The translations under genes and the position numbers were made by a program. This document shows positions 43,261 through 57,703 of a DNA stretch of 64,000 nt, piece after piece (position 1 is the stretch's first letter; each line of letters starts with the position of its first letter). Source of the stretch: Hybos culiciformis (lineage: Eukaryota; Arthropoda; Insecta; Diptera; Hybotidae); assembly GCA_964007475.1 (NCBI GenBank), contig OZ023275.1:24017052-24081051 (forward strand). The letters run 5' to 3'. The notes under the pieces are model-generated. The model worked only from the letters and a program-made list of their open reading frames with translations, made no database searches and was not told where the DNA came from.

Positions 43261-46200
43261 ATGGCTTTTTCCGGAAACAATAGGTAAATAATTTAAAAAT
43301 AAACTATTTAAATTTATAATTTAATGAACAATTTTATTTAATTTTTATTATTTAATAATTGATTTATGATTTTTTATAAAAATTTCTAAATAAAATGCAA
43401 TTATTTGCCGAAAAAAATGCAATTAAAAAAAAATTTTGATCAATTTTTTAATTTTTTTTTTATTTTACAATTTTTCACAATCACGAAACGTGTTGCGAAA
43501 AATTTTTACGAAAATCATTTTTTTTTGTTGCCCTGAAAAAGATAACGAATTTTTTTTGAAATAAATAAGAATTATTAAAAAAAAAAATTAATTGGTTTTA
43601 AAATAAAAAAATTAGTTATATAAATTTTCTAAAAAAAAAATTTTTCTTTTGTTTTTGAGTTTTCTTCAATTTCTGATGGCCGCCAATTTATCCCATTTTT
43701 AGCCGCCAAACCGCATTTTCCGTATTTTAATTTTTTCTTTTTTTTTTAAAGATTTTTTTTTTAATAACAAAAAAAATCCATAATAAAATATAATTGTTTT
43801 CAAAATTAATGAAATTTAATTAAAATGGAATTTTTTTTTTAATTTTTTTCTTGACAACAAGCTGTGGAATTTTTTTCGAAACGCATCTTCTTTTCTTTCC
43901 CTCCTAGTTTTCAAGTATCATTTTTGATTTGCATTGCTCATTGGATTTTTTTTTGTTTTGTTGAAGTACCTAGGTGGGTTATCTATCTGGCTAGATACTT
44001 TGAAAGTACTTTGCTGCTATTTTGTAATTCAAATTTTATCGATGTTTTTTTTTTTTTTTACGGGAGGACGCGTGTGTTAATTTAATTTTTTAATGTTCTG
44101 ATAAAACAATTTTTTTTTTACCTAATTACCTATATACTTACCTATCTACTTTGATTTATAAATGGACGTAACATTTTTCTTTATCTTTCTGCAATCGATC
44201 TCGTAAGCACCTATTACCTCTTCCCTGCTAGATTATTATTTTTTTTTAACTTTTCTCTGAAAATAAGGTTTAGATTACTTGGCACATCTAAAATTACGAC
44301 TTGACAATCTAGATTTCAAGACTAAATTTTCAATGTTCAGTTTAGAGCGTTTGAAGTGAATTGGACTCTATTTGGCTAGTTTAACGAAGTAAATAAATTA
44401 TAGGGATAGATAGGTGTAGGTATCTACTTACACTTACTCACTCATTTTCATTTTCATACTTTATTATCAAACCTACAATTTCTTATTTAATTTAGTGAAA
44501 CGTTAAAAAAAAACATTTCATTCATTTTTTTTTATCTTTTAATAACAACCCCTTAAATGAAGTCTTGACTAATATACCTACTTCAATCAATCGAATTATT
44601 ATCGTAAGTAAATCAACTTCATTAGTCATTCATTATAGAGTTAAAAATTATCAGTAGGTTTATATTTTGTAAATATGAATTTTGTTTGTACTAAAGCTAT
44701 AAGCACACTAAGCAATAAACAACATAGGTCTAGAAACTAATTTCAGCTGGAGACTGTTCTATGATTAATGTAACAAAAAAAGTTATCAAGTACATGCCTA
44801 CCTAAGTTCTTATATTAAATTATGGTTCAAAATTCAAATTATTATGTGAAATATTCTCTGCCATAAGAATTTAAAATATATCCAATAAAATTATCTATAC
44901 TTTTAAATAATTGAATTTATTAGTAATTATTATATTTTTATAATTCATGTAAAATAAGTTACAAAACATAAAAAAAAAACTTTTAATGGCAATATCTTCT
45001 TTTTTATTCCAAGACAGTACTCATTTATATTGAATGAAATCTATTAGTGAGGTAGTTAGATACAATCCTTATTTAATCCACAATCGATAGTAAAAATTTC
45101 GAAAATTTTACCTAGACTAAGGGCTAGTGTTCGCAAGACCTACTTTAAAGTACGAAATCTTAGATTTTTTTGCGTGAAAGTAGTTTCATTATAGTACATA
45201 AAAGTTTTTGTATCACATGAAACTTGAGTCAGTGTTCTTTTGGCATAATACCACCTGCTAAAGGTACAAAATGTTAATGGCTGATTATAAAAAAAATATT
45301 ATAAACTTATACCACATAGCAGTACATAGTAGTATCAAATTTAAAATTTATATATATATATACATGTGATTCGGATCGTTCCATTCTATCAGTTGTACAC
45401 ATTGCAGAAACATAATTTGTTTTGTTATTGTTCTTATCCACAAAGATTTTCAAATATTTTTCTTTCCCTGACCTTGTCTAAATAGACTTTACTAAACCAA
45501 AACAATGAGTTGACTTGAATTCGCTTACACATAGTCTGGACCGGGAATCTTAAAACCTTCAAATTAATCTGGCGTTCAGGTAATATCGTTAAATATGTTG
45601 TCAACATTTTAGAGCTTAAAAATGTCCGGCAGAGCTTAAGAATCGTTATAACAGTTTCTGGCAGACGTTAATTTGAATTTATAGTAGGGATCTCTCAAAA
45701 ACATAATAAAAAATATAGAACAGTACCTCATTTCCCGTTTCAATTTAATTAAGAAACTTTAATTTTAAGTAACAATCAGGGGCTAAACATATTTTTTTTA
45801 ATTACCTTTAATATTATACCAATACCATTTAATCATATACTATTTATCAAATATAACAATTTACATCGAAATTTCTCTAATCTAGTCGATATCTATCTGC
45901 CTACATACTTATTTTCATTAAAATCTTTTTAAACTTTTATAGAATTAAAATTTTTAAAAACTTTATTTGAAAATAATTTAGACCCTTGGCTGGTTGAGAT
46001 CCATCCAACTCCAAAAATCGAAATGATATAATCTCAATTTTGAGTCGAGGTGAAAGTGAACATATACAGAATAAGAATCGATTGGCTGGTCCATAAATTA
46101 TAAGCATTTTAGTGGCAGCCGGACTGACGAACGGACATTTAACGTATATAATTTTATTTTTGATGGAAAACGGGCTAAAATTTAGTCTTGTTATTTTGAC

Positions 46201-48902
46201 GTTTTTTATGTACATTTAGCAACTGATGTCTGCCTTCAGAAACCCTTTTTCAAAGTTAACGTAAAATACAAAAATTCTTATCTACTACAAAATCTACACA
46301 CGTACCTACAAAAAATCTTAGGCTCGACACAAGGTCTGGCAATTGTTATCTACTACTATTCTAATTCTTTAATACATCTAAAGTCAAAAAATCACATTCC
46401 AAGCATCATTTTTTAATTTTATTTTGTAATTGCCATAAATACGTAATTGTAAAAATATTTTATTAAAAAAAAAATTTATTTATCAGAAAAACATAAGGCG
46501 CGAAAAAAAAATTTGTTTTTTTTGTTTTTTTTTTTTGATCACCTGTGTAAATATATTTTTTTAAACATGTTTCAATTAAATCTTTTTTTTTTGTCTATTT
46601 TTATATTTTTTCCAGATATGCAGGTGATCGCCCTAAAAAACAGCTCCCAACGGAGCCACCATTTATTGCCTATGTTGGCAATTTGCCACAAGGTTTGGTC
46701 CAAAGCGATATTTGTAAAATATTTGCTGATTTAGTGGTTAAAAATGTTCGCTTGGTTAAAGACAAGGAAACTGATGTCTTCAAAGGTTTTTGTTATGTTG
46801 AATTCGAAACATTGGAGCATTTAGAGGAAGCTCTACAAATGGATGGACGTATTCATTTAGATCAAAATAAAGTATTTTTACGTATTGACATTGCAGAGCA
46901 AAGAAAAAATGATCGGTAGGTAGTAAAACTAAATAAAATGTTCTCTAAAAAAAAATTAGTAGCTTTCATGAATTATGAAACAGACCAAATATTACGACGA
47001 CGATTGTCAGACTGAACGGGACTGATGAAAAAAAAGAAATATTTTTGCTTTCTTAATCAATTTAAAATTTTGTTTCAACAATATTTATACATAATTATAA
47101 TTATTATTTAATTTTATTACATTTATTTAAAAAAAATAATATAAATCTCATTATTTTATTTTTTTCTGTTTAGTGGCGGATTTCAAAAACGTGGTGGACC
47201 ACCCAGACAAGGCGGCGGCGGCGGCGGCGGTAACAACAATCAACAGTTTAGGCAACAACAAGGAGGAGGTGCTGGCAGCTTTAGGCAGGGCAATGATAAT
47301 AATCGACAAGGTGGTGGATATGATAATTATGGACGAAATGATAGAAATCGGGCAGGTCCACAAGATGGACCAAGCAATCGAGCATTTAATAATGGTAATT
47401 TTTATTGATTTTAAATTTTTAAAAGTGCACAAAATTCTGACGCAGGTATATTGAAATGGATAAATACATATATTACAAATGTATTTAAGGATTTTTCAAA
47501 TTATATAGTTGTCAAACTGTTTATACAATGAATGTTTAAATTAAACACTCATTGATTGATTCAACATTATTGTATTCAACATTATTGTACTCAATATTGT
47601 ACTAAAAAAATAAGGCAAATTGAAATTTCTCAAGTTCATTCCTTAAGCTACACACATTAGCAGTTCATCCGATTGAACTCAAAATTCTCGTTAAAATATG
47701 TACATATCTTCAGTTTTCGAAATAAATACAAAATTCTATTTTGTTAATTTATTTAATTTTTTCTATAAAACAAAATCGATTATTTTTCAAAAAGCATAAC
47801 TAATATTTAAAGTAGGATTTATATTAAGGTTCTCTGAAAAAAAAAAACACTGTATAAAAAGAAAAGTTTTTTATTCCGAATTTTCAAAGAGACATATTTA
47901 GAAATATTTTAGATAGTAAACGTTTTATATAATCCCTAGACATTTTTTATGTAAATTAATAAAGTTTTCAAGACAAAAAAAACTGTTGTAAAATTTAAAA
48001 ATATTTAATATTTTTTAAGATCGGGCACCGAATCGTGGACGTTTTGGAAGCTTTGATGATCGAAACCATGATAGAAGTGGTGGCGGCAATCGTGAATATG
48101 GTCATCAAAGTGATAATCGGAATGACCGATACAATAATTTCAATCGTAGAGGAGGTAACGGTAATGAAAGACGTGAACATAATTCTCATGATAGACCCCC
48201 AATTCAACCGTCAGCAAGTGGTGGTAAGAAAACAAGTATTTCGAAATAATTAATGAGAACGTAAATTTGAATTAAAAAACAAAGAAAGAAATTGTATCTC
48301 TGGCCTTATCCACTTCCACTGATACAAACATAATAAGATAATCTATTTTTTTTTTTTTTATCTAATAACTATACAACAGATATATACAGTAACGCCTTAC
48401 TATATAAACTTTTTGAAAACTACTATTTATTATTAAGTTAAGATCTTCATAAATATTTAGATCAGGAAAAATGTTTCAGTTTGCTAATTTATTGAAAAAT
48501 CGATTTTAGTGGATAATGTGCCGCCGTTTTAGAAACGGACACTAAATTGTACACGAGAAAAAAGTAAAATTATTTTATTTTTGTTGAATTTATTCAAATC
48601 TATTGAAATTTCTAATATATAATTATTAATAAACTGAAATAATTACTAAATTGCCCTAGCAAAATATCCAAATGTGCCATTTGTGATTTTTTTTTTCTTT
48701 ATTGTATTCAATATTTATAACAATTAATTTTTTAGATGATGACGGTAGACCGCGCTTAGTATTAGCGCCACGAACTGTCAAAGAACCTTTGAATGCGTTG
48801 GCCGAAACAAAACAAGCTGCATCAATTTTTGGCAATGCTAAGCCACGAGAAGAGAAAGTCAAAGAACCAGGCAGCGCCGCTGAGGAAACAATTGAATCTT
48901 AA
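43261..48902 (+). CDS. eIF4H: Eukaryotic translation initiation factor 4H-like RRM protein, 5 exons
   Basis: Exons 43261-43283, 46616-46915, 47174-47394, 48020-48223 and 48736-48902 (phases 2, 2, 1, 1) give 304 aa. Residues 8-23 carry the [16 protein letters not shown] leader. A single RRM spans about 24-100, with RNP2 AYVGNL (26-31) and RNP1 KGFCYVEF (64-71). Residues 103-248 are Gly/Arg/Asn/Gln-rich (RGG-like, with a seven-Gly run coded mostly by GGC), and the C-terminal [16 protein letters not shown] block is the eIF4B/eIF4H signature. The protein should stimulate the eIF4A helicase during cap-dependent initiation. Exon 1 codes only seven and a bit residues (MAFSGNN) before a 3.3-kb first intron, an arrangement that often places enhancers in the intron. 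The start ATG follows AAAAAGAA. Confidence 0.93.
43284..46615. other. eIF4H intron 1 (3.3 kb)
   Basis: Donor GTAAAT, acceptor TTTTTCCAG. It contains TACCTA/AGGTAG words (about 43970 and 44120-44150). A somewhat GC-richer block at about 45960-46220 has words such as GGCTGGTTGAGATCC and AGCCGGACTGACGAACGGAC, suggesting an old repeat of unknown class. The 92-codon minus frame there has no recognisable domain. A weak inverted pair CAAATTAATCTGGCGTT / ACGTTAATTTG lies at about 45559-45678. Confidence 0.5.
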
Positions 48903-49991
48903 ATTGAAGAAAAATTAAAAGTTGGAAGCAAAAGAGCAAAAGAAAAAGCTTGAAAATTATTATTAAAAGAAAAATAAAAAATTTTTTACAAAGAAATATT
49001 AATGCGAAAATTTTACACATATTTAAAAAAATAAAAACAATTCTTATTAAAATAAATGAGGAGGATAAATTATTAATTTAAATGAAAAAAAAAAAATAAA
49101 CAAGAAAAATTATACCCAGAAAATAAGTAAAAAACATTAAAAGAAAAAGTCTAGCTGCAAATCTGCAAACAAAAAAAAAATTATTCATATAGAGTTGAAA
49201 TCAACAAATAATAATATATATAAATATATATATACTTTTATAAAACAAAAGCTTCTTGATTAATCAAGTTCTATTATTTAAATTATACTTTTGATTAGAA
49301 GAAAAATAGCAACTATAAACATTAATATTAAATAATATATATATATACCATATATAAATTATTTTATATCAGTGTTGTTGCTATTTTTAGTATAGAAAAA
49401 AAAATTAAAAATCAAAAAAAAGCTCTATTTAAAAATTTATATATATAAAAAAATATTAAAATACAGTGTTTCATAATCTGACACTGAAATCATTTAAAAT
49501 AATAAAAATCTACTTTTTAGAAAACTCTTAATATTAATTGTAATTTAATAAACAAAAAAGAAAAAAAAAAACAATTTAAAAAACCAAAAAAAAAAAAATT
49601 TAAAATAAAAGTTATATTTAAAAATAAAATAGATTTATTATTAAAAATATAAATATTTGTATGATAAAAAATTTAAACAAAAATTAAAAAAGATTAAATA
49701 TTTTTTTAGAACCTATTTAATAAATAAAAATAAAATTTATTAAAATGAGAAATAAAATCTTTGAAAATTTGACGATTTATTATTATTATTTTGATTATTA
49801 TTATTATTATATTAAAATACAAAATTTATGACAAATATTTCAAATTTTTAAAACTATTATTATTATTGCTTTAAAAATTATTTAAACATGAGTCCTTCTC
49901 TGTAAAACTTTGAAATAAAAATATGTATTACAAATGTACATTTTGTTAATGTATATTTTGTTAATGTATATTTTCAGTTGAATTTTTTAAT

Positions 49992-50160
49992 ACATGCCTC
50001 CAGGCATGAATAAAAATATTCTGTAGAAAAAATATCATAAGTGTGAACGTCAAAACAAAAATACAGAACAAAAAACTCGTTCTCCGTAAAATGTGGATTT
50101 TTTTTTGGCACTACTAAAATATTTTTATTCAAGGAAAAAAAGTTTTACGGAGAAGAACTA
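49992..50160. repeat. Imperfect inverted repeat block
   Basis: Paired words: CATGAATAAAAATATTCTG (about 50003) against TAAAATATTTTTATTCAAG (about 50115), and TTCTCCGTAAAA (about 50080) against TTTTACGGAGAA (50142). Their order allows two partially overlapping hairpins. It also contains the palindrome CATGCCTCCAGGCATG. Possibly a degraded foldback element within or past the eIF4H 3' UTR. Confidence 0.5.
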
Positions 50161-53100
50161 TACATTATTCAAAAATGTAAAGTTTTTTTTTTTCTTTCTT
50201 TTATGTCATTAACATTTATTTTTTTTATCGACCATATAAACAAAGTATTTTTTTTTTCTAATCTCATGAATACTGATTTCATCATTTAACTTTTTTTTTC
50301 TTCAAAATAATTTACAATTTCAAAAATGCTGATTTAAAGTGATACTTACAAAGAAAATATTTTGTTTTGTAGTTTCAAATTTCAAAATCATTGTAAACAT
50401 TTGAGGTGACAATTTAATTTTATATATATATTTAAATTTTTTGTTTTATTAGACATACTAAATCTACTTTTACACAACCATAACTTTAGACCTGGTGTTA
50501 TTTGTATTTATTTATTGGAAGAACAAAAATTTGTAAAACAAAATAATACCTTAAGATTGATAATGTATAAAAATATGTTAAAGCTTAATAATTTTGAATT
50601 TAACTTTTTTAAAGCTAAAAAATTTAAACTTATTAATTTTGAACCGAAAATACAATATAAAAATCAATAAACAGTATGATTTTTATTTAATTAATTTTAA
50701 TATTGTCATTAATAATCATTATCATTTAGATCAGTAATAAGCCCAAACATTCGAAAATTTTTAATATAATTAAAGTCTGAAATCAGAATTTATGAATTCA
50801 TATTTTTCGTCTTCTAGAATTCTCTATTATGTTTGTAATTAATTATATGAGTAATGGGCTCAAAAATTCTAGTAATTTTTATGTTTTCAGTGTCATAATA
50901 ATAATTGTCTGTTTTATTGTTTTGATTTTTGATTTCGTTTCGACTTCATGATTTTCTATTAATTTGATTTTTAAGATTTTTTTTTCAACCGTTTTGTTTT
51001 TTTAAATCTAAATGCAGCAAAATGACGAAATTGCCGAAATTCAAAATTATTGTTACATTTATAATATTCGTTTGATAATGTTATAAGATCTTAAACAGAT
51101 TATATTCAAATTCAAATATTGAACTAATTTTTTTTTAGATTAGATGAAACCAATTGTCTTTAAATCGTCAAAATAATATAAGATTTTCTGCAGCTCTCGT
51201 TTTCTCATCTCATAACGTGTTTGAGAGTTATTGTTATTCATTCGGGGCAGCAGTGTATTGGTCATCAAAGAGTTTTGATCTTGATAAATCACGTGTCAGT
51301 TAATTTAATAGTTTGTATCGTCAAATTCTCAATAACAAATCCCGAAAACTTTTATTCAGTTTATGTGAAAGTATTTCAATATTTGGCAATCGGAATATAA
51401 AAAATATTCAATTTAAAACATTTTTAAGATATTTAGTTGATAACATTTATAGTTTTAATCAAGTAGTTATCAATGACAACAATTACAATTTCTACAAAAT
51501 TCAAAACATTTTTATCACAATTTGATTAAATTCTAATCATTAATTCAATTTAATTTTTTTTTCTTATACTGATGAATAATTTTTATTGTTTTATTTTCTA
51601 ATAATAAAGACATTGTATGTTGTCTGTTTTATATTTTTCATTAGATAATTTGAATTCTTTATTAGGCTAATGTGATAAAATAATTGCTTTCTGTTCTTAA
51701 AAAAAAAAAATAATAACTAAATTTGTGCTTAATTTATTTTGTAAGTCAAAATATGTTTTTGTTTCAGTTTCAAAGAAATTTTATTAAGCAAGCAATAAGA
51801 AATTATGTTTTGTTGTTTGTTGCACATAATTAAGGTATTAGCTCAATTATTGGGAAAAACTATTCTAAAAGAAAAACGTAGAATAATCTTTCATCTTTTT
51901 TATAATATTGTAAATTTTTTTAAAAATTTCGCCTAATTTTATTATTTTAAGATTATTTTGTTTACCATTGCGTAAAATTTGATTAAAATTTCAATAAATT
52001 TTTTTAGTTGTTTTATTTATATTAAACCAAAAAAGAAAAATTCCACGTATCTAATTAACATTTTTTTTTTTTATTAATTTTATTAAAATTCAGGAAAATA
52101 AATTCGAAATTGTATAATTCATAAATGTCAATAATTGAGCAAATACCTAAAAATTAGTTTTATATAAATAATCTATATTAAGATCTTACTAATGAAAATT
52201 TATATTACAGAACATTATAAAAATTTTGTAAAAATCGCAATTAAATTTTATATAAACTCAACCCTATCAGTTATTAAAATTTTAAGGATTAAAAAAAAAA
52301 AAAATAGTAGGAAATAGAGATTTTAGTTTACATAATGGTAAAAGATGAAAAAACAAAAAAACATTTTTTATATACATTTAACTTACAGTGAGTTATAGAA
52401 GCTTTAGGTCGAAAAACTTCAAATTAAAGTTTTCAAGCCTTACTATTGCTAAAAATTATTATTTAACAGTGCTTAATTTTGAACCTTAAGATATATAATC
52501 CTTTTAATATTTAAAATGGAACAGTGAAAACAATTTTAATTCTTTTTTTTTTTTAATTGCTAATTAAAAATCTCAATACTATCGTGAGTCACTATATAAA
52601 ATAAATAGCCAAATATGACTAGGATCATAAATAATTGAGATTTTCTAAAAGTTTATTATTAACATAAACAATTTTATTATTATACAGCTGGTATATTTTA
52701 ATTAAAAAACATTTTTAATTTCTGAATGAAAACTTAAAAAAAATTAATTCTAGATTCTGAATAATAATTAATTTTTTTTTTTTTTTTGTTATTTTGCTAA
52801 TTTTTCTCAATTTTTTTTTACAATTCGCTCAATGAAGTTTTAATAACTGATGATTCTATTTACTATTTAAAATAAACATTTTTATAAAAAAAAATACCAG
52901 ATGTATGTACATATAAATAAATGTCAAAGAATTTTATTTTTTTTATCATGCAAAAAATTCAAATATTGAATTTAAAAATCCAGTTTATTTAAAAGAGTTT
53001 TTTAATCTGATTTTTTAATTTTTATTTTTTAAAAGTATACATAATAGTAATCGTATATATAATATCAAGAAATTAAAATGTTTGGCCAAATTTCTTTAAA

Positions 53101-56100
53101 ATAATAGCTTCATAATGCACTTATCGAATATATGATAATCATTTCATTAAATTCTTATCTTAACATTATTCAACAAATAAAAAATAAAAAATTAATTAAA
53201 GTTTATTTAAGTGCTCTTTGTGTTGAAGCCACATTTTAGAAAATTCAGGATTATTGGTAACCATAAAATTTGTTTACAAATTACAACTTAAAAAAAATGA
53301 TCAGTATTTTTGAGCGAAAATTCATAAAAATATTGAAATTTCAAACTGTCAACGTATTTTATGTGTTTAATTTTTTTTTTTTTTTTAAATAATATTGATG
53401 AATATAATTATAAAAGCTCTGAAAAATTCACATTTATTGATCACTTAAATCTGTGTTGGACATTTAAGTTCGAATTCAAACACTGGGAATACATTCAAAG
53501 AAATATATATATTTTTTTTTTCAAAAAGTGAACGTTTTTATATAATTAAACAATTATTATCACTAAATTATTACTCTTAATTAAAATTTATTATCCTTAA
53601 AGTTTTTACTAATTCTGTGAGAGGAAATAAGAGCTCTTACGCTTCAAGACTATGTTTTTTTTATATTATGATTTGTTTTTTTTTTTTTCCTAACGTTAAA
53701 AAAAAATTTTAATAAATTTATTTATATAAATATAAACAATTTTTTTTTTTTTTTTTTTTATTAAATAAATTTATAATTAGTACTAAAAAAGCAAATTAAA
53801 ATGAAAAAAAAAAAAAAAAAAAACAATTGAAAAATAGAATTTTTGTCTTTAATTTAAAAATTAAAAAATATAATAAAAAAAAAAATTATTCAAAAATAAA
53901 TGTTTAATTATAAATTAATTAAAACGTATAATACGTTTTTATATAAAATGAAAATAAAAAAATTAAAAAAAAAAAAAAAAAATTATTAAGAATATAAAAA
54001 TATTATTAATTTAAAATATAATTACATAAGAATATGTGTAAAAAAAAAATATTAAGATTAAATTAAAAAACAAACTGATTTTTATTATTAATATGTGGAA
54101 ATAAAAAAAAAATTTAAAAATAAAAAAAATTTAAAACAAAAATATACTTTTTATTTATTTTATTTATATATAGGTATTTAATTAAATATATTTTAGTTTT
54201 GCGGATAATAATGTTAATGTAACAAGTTAACCCAATACCTATTCTATACATTAAATTAGTTAACACACTATATGGATACAATGGTGGCCAAACGGTCGAT
54301 CTTCAGATGTTTTACGATCGATCGCAATTTGGACATGAGTTTGAATTTAAAATTTTTTTTTCTTCAGGGAAAACACAGAGCTAGTACTGAGTTATTAAGC
54401 TAAATCAATCGAGGCTATTGTTTCTGAAGTCACAGTTGCCAACAAAATTATTATTACACATTTAGAAGTAATAATAAAAATCTGAACTTTAATACTAGAT
54501 TTGATGACTAAATTGCATCAAAGGGTTTAACTTTGATTTCAAAATACATATAATAACATATAATAATAATATTCTTCAAAAATATGATGAGCTGATGACC
54601 AAGTGTGAAAGTTATGTCTCGATTTAGATTTTAGAATAGAAATTTAGTAAAATTGGTTTTTCGTCCATCATGAAAAATATCCATGTTTAAGAGGGGTATA
54701 AAATGATGGTTTTTTTTTTTTTCAAGTGTATTATATCGTTCAGCGTCGATATGAATCTGGATCTGGATGAAAATGATCGATTCATATATGTACACATATA
54801 AGTGTTAATATATGACATTATATGATTTTTTTATATTCTGCTGCGTATCTAGAAATTTTTTTTAAAAATAGAATGAAAATGATCGACTCTATGTGTAGTG
54901 TATAAGTATATTAACATATATATGTACATTAATAGTACTGTTAAATTCATTAACGTTATCATCGTTCGATCTTAAAGTATCTTCTTACTAGATTAAATTC
55001 TTTTTAATTTAATTTTAATAAAAATATAAGGTTAGGTATTATAAATGTTTATATAATGCTTATTTTTTTATGCAAGGAAAAATGGTATGTATTCCACTGC
55101 TCGCGCCAAGACTCATGATTTTTTTTTTCACAAATTCAAAATGAAACTTCCGAATTCTCCAACGTAGAGCTTAATTTTGTTAATTCAATTATTCAAATAA
55201 TTTCAACTATTATCTTTATGGTCTTTATGTACATTTTAAAATAATATCAAATTTGTCCTTAATAAGCAGTTTCGAAACTTAACATTTTAATGAACCAAAT
55301 ACACCCACCTTGACATTATAAAAAAAATGGAAAAAAAATTTTTCACGTTATACAGAAAAAAAAAAAACAAAAAGAAAAACATTTACATTTGTGAAAATTC
55401 TCTTCTCTAAGTATATACACAGAATCCTTATATTTATTTAGTTTTAGAGAAAAATCCTTCGAATTAAAACGTCGTCTTACGGAAAAACGGTATTGAATTT
55501 TTTTTTGGAAAATAAATGAAAAAATTTTAAAGTCATATAATAAAATTATTTAAATTAACTTTTAAAACAAAAAAAAAAGAAAACAATTAATGTGAAATCT
55601 CTGAGAAAATTATCGAGAATTTATTAAAAATATCAAAAAAATCTACAAATAAGGGAAAAAAGCCAACAGGTTTAACCTCTAAAAACTAATAAACCAAATG
55701 ATTTAATAATAAAAAAAAAAGGACGAAAAAGGACTATCAAAAAAAAAAGAGAAAATTTTATAATATGCAAAATAAATTTGAATGAATACAAAAACTCAAA
55801 TCTACCTAAGAAAAATTTATTTTTTAATAAAAATCTTTCTTTTTTTCTTATAAAGAAAAGTTATATATATATTTTTTTTTTCTTATTTATGTTTTCATTG
55901 TTGTAAATTTTCCAATTTTCTTTGATATTATACAGTATATTGTATACATAATATATATATAGTATACATATATATATGCAATTCTATTGCTCTTAGAAAA
56001 AAAAAATGTATATTTAAAATTGACAATTCCAGTTCATGGGATTGTGGTTTTTTATTTCAATTTCTGTTAAAAAATGAAACTTGAGATTATTATAAAATAT

Positions 56101-57234
56101 ATAAATTTTTGAATAAAATCAAATTCTCGCATATTGTATTTTATTTTGAAAATCAATTTGTTCTAAAAATCTTCCAAATTTTAACTTTAAAACTCATATT
56201 TTAATACTAAGAACTATATGTAACAACAAGCAACCTACACAGCTGAAAAAGATATTTTGAGTTGCATTCTACATCTTATTCTTATCGTCTTTAAACATAG
56301 CTTTTTCCTGTTGCTAATTTGTTTTTCTGCTTTTTTTTTTTGGTAAAAGAATTCTTAAATATCAAGATATCAAGCGGATGAACGAAACAAGCAAAGTTTT
56401 AATTTAACGTTTTTTTTTTAACTATAGAGAAGAAGTTTACATGTACTGATTTATTTGAATATTTCAATATAGCAACAGTTTACAATATTTTACATAAATC
56501 AATATTAATAAAAAAAATTAAAAAAAATTTCGAATAATTCTAAATCTTGAAAATAATTAAATCTATTAAGTTAAGAAAATGTAAGGTAGATTCAAAGATA
56601 AGACCCGGACATTAAGTTGAGTTAAAGCAGCTCCAAATTGTCCATTAATAATTCATGTGTTCTTTTGATTGTTGCTGTTTCAGGGAAAAAATAGTATATT
56701 CATAATGATTTTTTTAAAGATCACATCAATCACAACCATGTATAAGTGATAAATTCTATATATAATATATAATACACAAGAAAAACTTCTCCAAAAGCAA
56801 AATATACCACAAATTGAAGGAAAAAAATTAAGATTAAAATTCAAAATTAATTTAACTTTACAGCAATTCCAGCGCTGTATCTAGTTCAGATAGTTATTAA
56901 TTCATAATATATTATAATGTAGACATTAAAAGAACTTATTTAAAATCACATTTAAGTTTAAGAAAAAGAAGTAAAATCTCTAAAATAAGAAAAGATTTTT
57001 GTTCTACTTTTTATTTTATTTATTTATTAAGAGTTTGCCTTGAAAGTTCTGCTGAAAAAAAAATTTTCTTTTTTTGTTAACTATGAAAGATGTTAGAAAA
57101 AACTAACGACGACGGAAACTCATATTTTTCTATTTTTTTTATTCTTTGTTTTTTACTTAAAACCTTCTACTCAATGTTAAAAAAGAAATAAGCAGAACCT
57201 AGATATCCTCAATAAACGTAATATACAGTATATA

Positions 57235-57703
57235 ACACTGGCCTGCAATCATTTTGGTGCCTAAGATTTTAGACCTGATTTTGGGTATATTTTGTGAGCT
57301 GATACAAGAAAACTAGTCACATTTTTCATATAAGCTCTTTATCTTGATTGCCAATTTCAATACCAAAGTATACAGAATTCAAGCGAATTACCGTGTCATT
57401 AATCGGTTTCCGTTGAGCTTTCATTATATACTCAACGCATATGTAACAAAACATATCAGGATCGTTAATGCAACTTCTTGACTTACTTGCCATCATAAAT
57501 TTATTCGATTAATGTCATAAAAGTAGTTATAACATGGACTGATTTTAAATAAAACCGTAAAAAATTTGAAATAAGAATTGTAGGTAAACCAGAGCTGTCA
57601 GCTGACATCTAGTAGCAGCAATGTAGTTCATACTAACTACTTTACCGACTACAGATGCGAACCGAGCTGCACCAATACAAAATTTTTTTTTGTAGGCCAG
57701 TGT
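57235..57703 (-). mobile_element. About 470-bp TIR element (ACACTGGCCTRCA ends)
   Basis: Terminal inverted repeats ACACTGGCCTGCA (57235-57247) and TGTAGGCCAGTGT (57691-57703), 12 of 13 matching. The element is GC-richer than its surroundings and encodes, on the minus strand, a short truncated frame described separately. I could not assign a target duplication, so the superfamily stays open. Confidence 0.75.
57326..57493 (-). pseudogene. Truncated transposon-associated Cys-motif protein
   Basis: The minus-strand frame from ATG 57493 to TGA 57326 gives 55 residues: MASKSRSCINDPDMFCYIC, then an Arg/Lys segment KAQRKPINDTV, then VYFGIEIGNQDK. From memory, arthropod and other animal genomes carry many copies of a TE-linked uncharacterised protein with the pattern SC.NDPD.FCYICGE....R..I...VK..Y..YFG...GDQDK followed by WAPH..C..C. 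Here the first half is preserved, the Gly of CGE is Val, and the second Cys pair is lost at a stop/frameshift straight after QDK. It lies wholly inside the ACACTGGCC TIR element. Function unknown. Confidence 0.65.

Noticed and set aside
45937..46215. 92-codon minus frame in eIF4H intron 1
   Set aside because: Sits in a repeat-like GC-richer block; no domain and opposite to the host gene.
47151..47454. 93-codon frames on both strands over eIF4H exon 3
   Set aside because: The correct frame is fixed by the RRM exon phase and gives the Gly/Arg-rich region; these are other-frame shadows.
51240..51300. GC-richer patch resembling a tRNA-type repeat head
   Set aside because: No B-box GGTTCGANTCC and no second copy; not enough to call.
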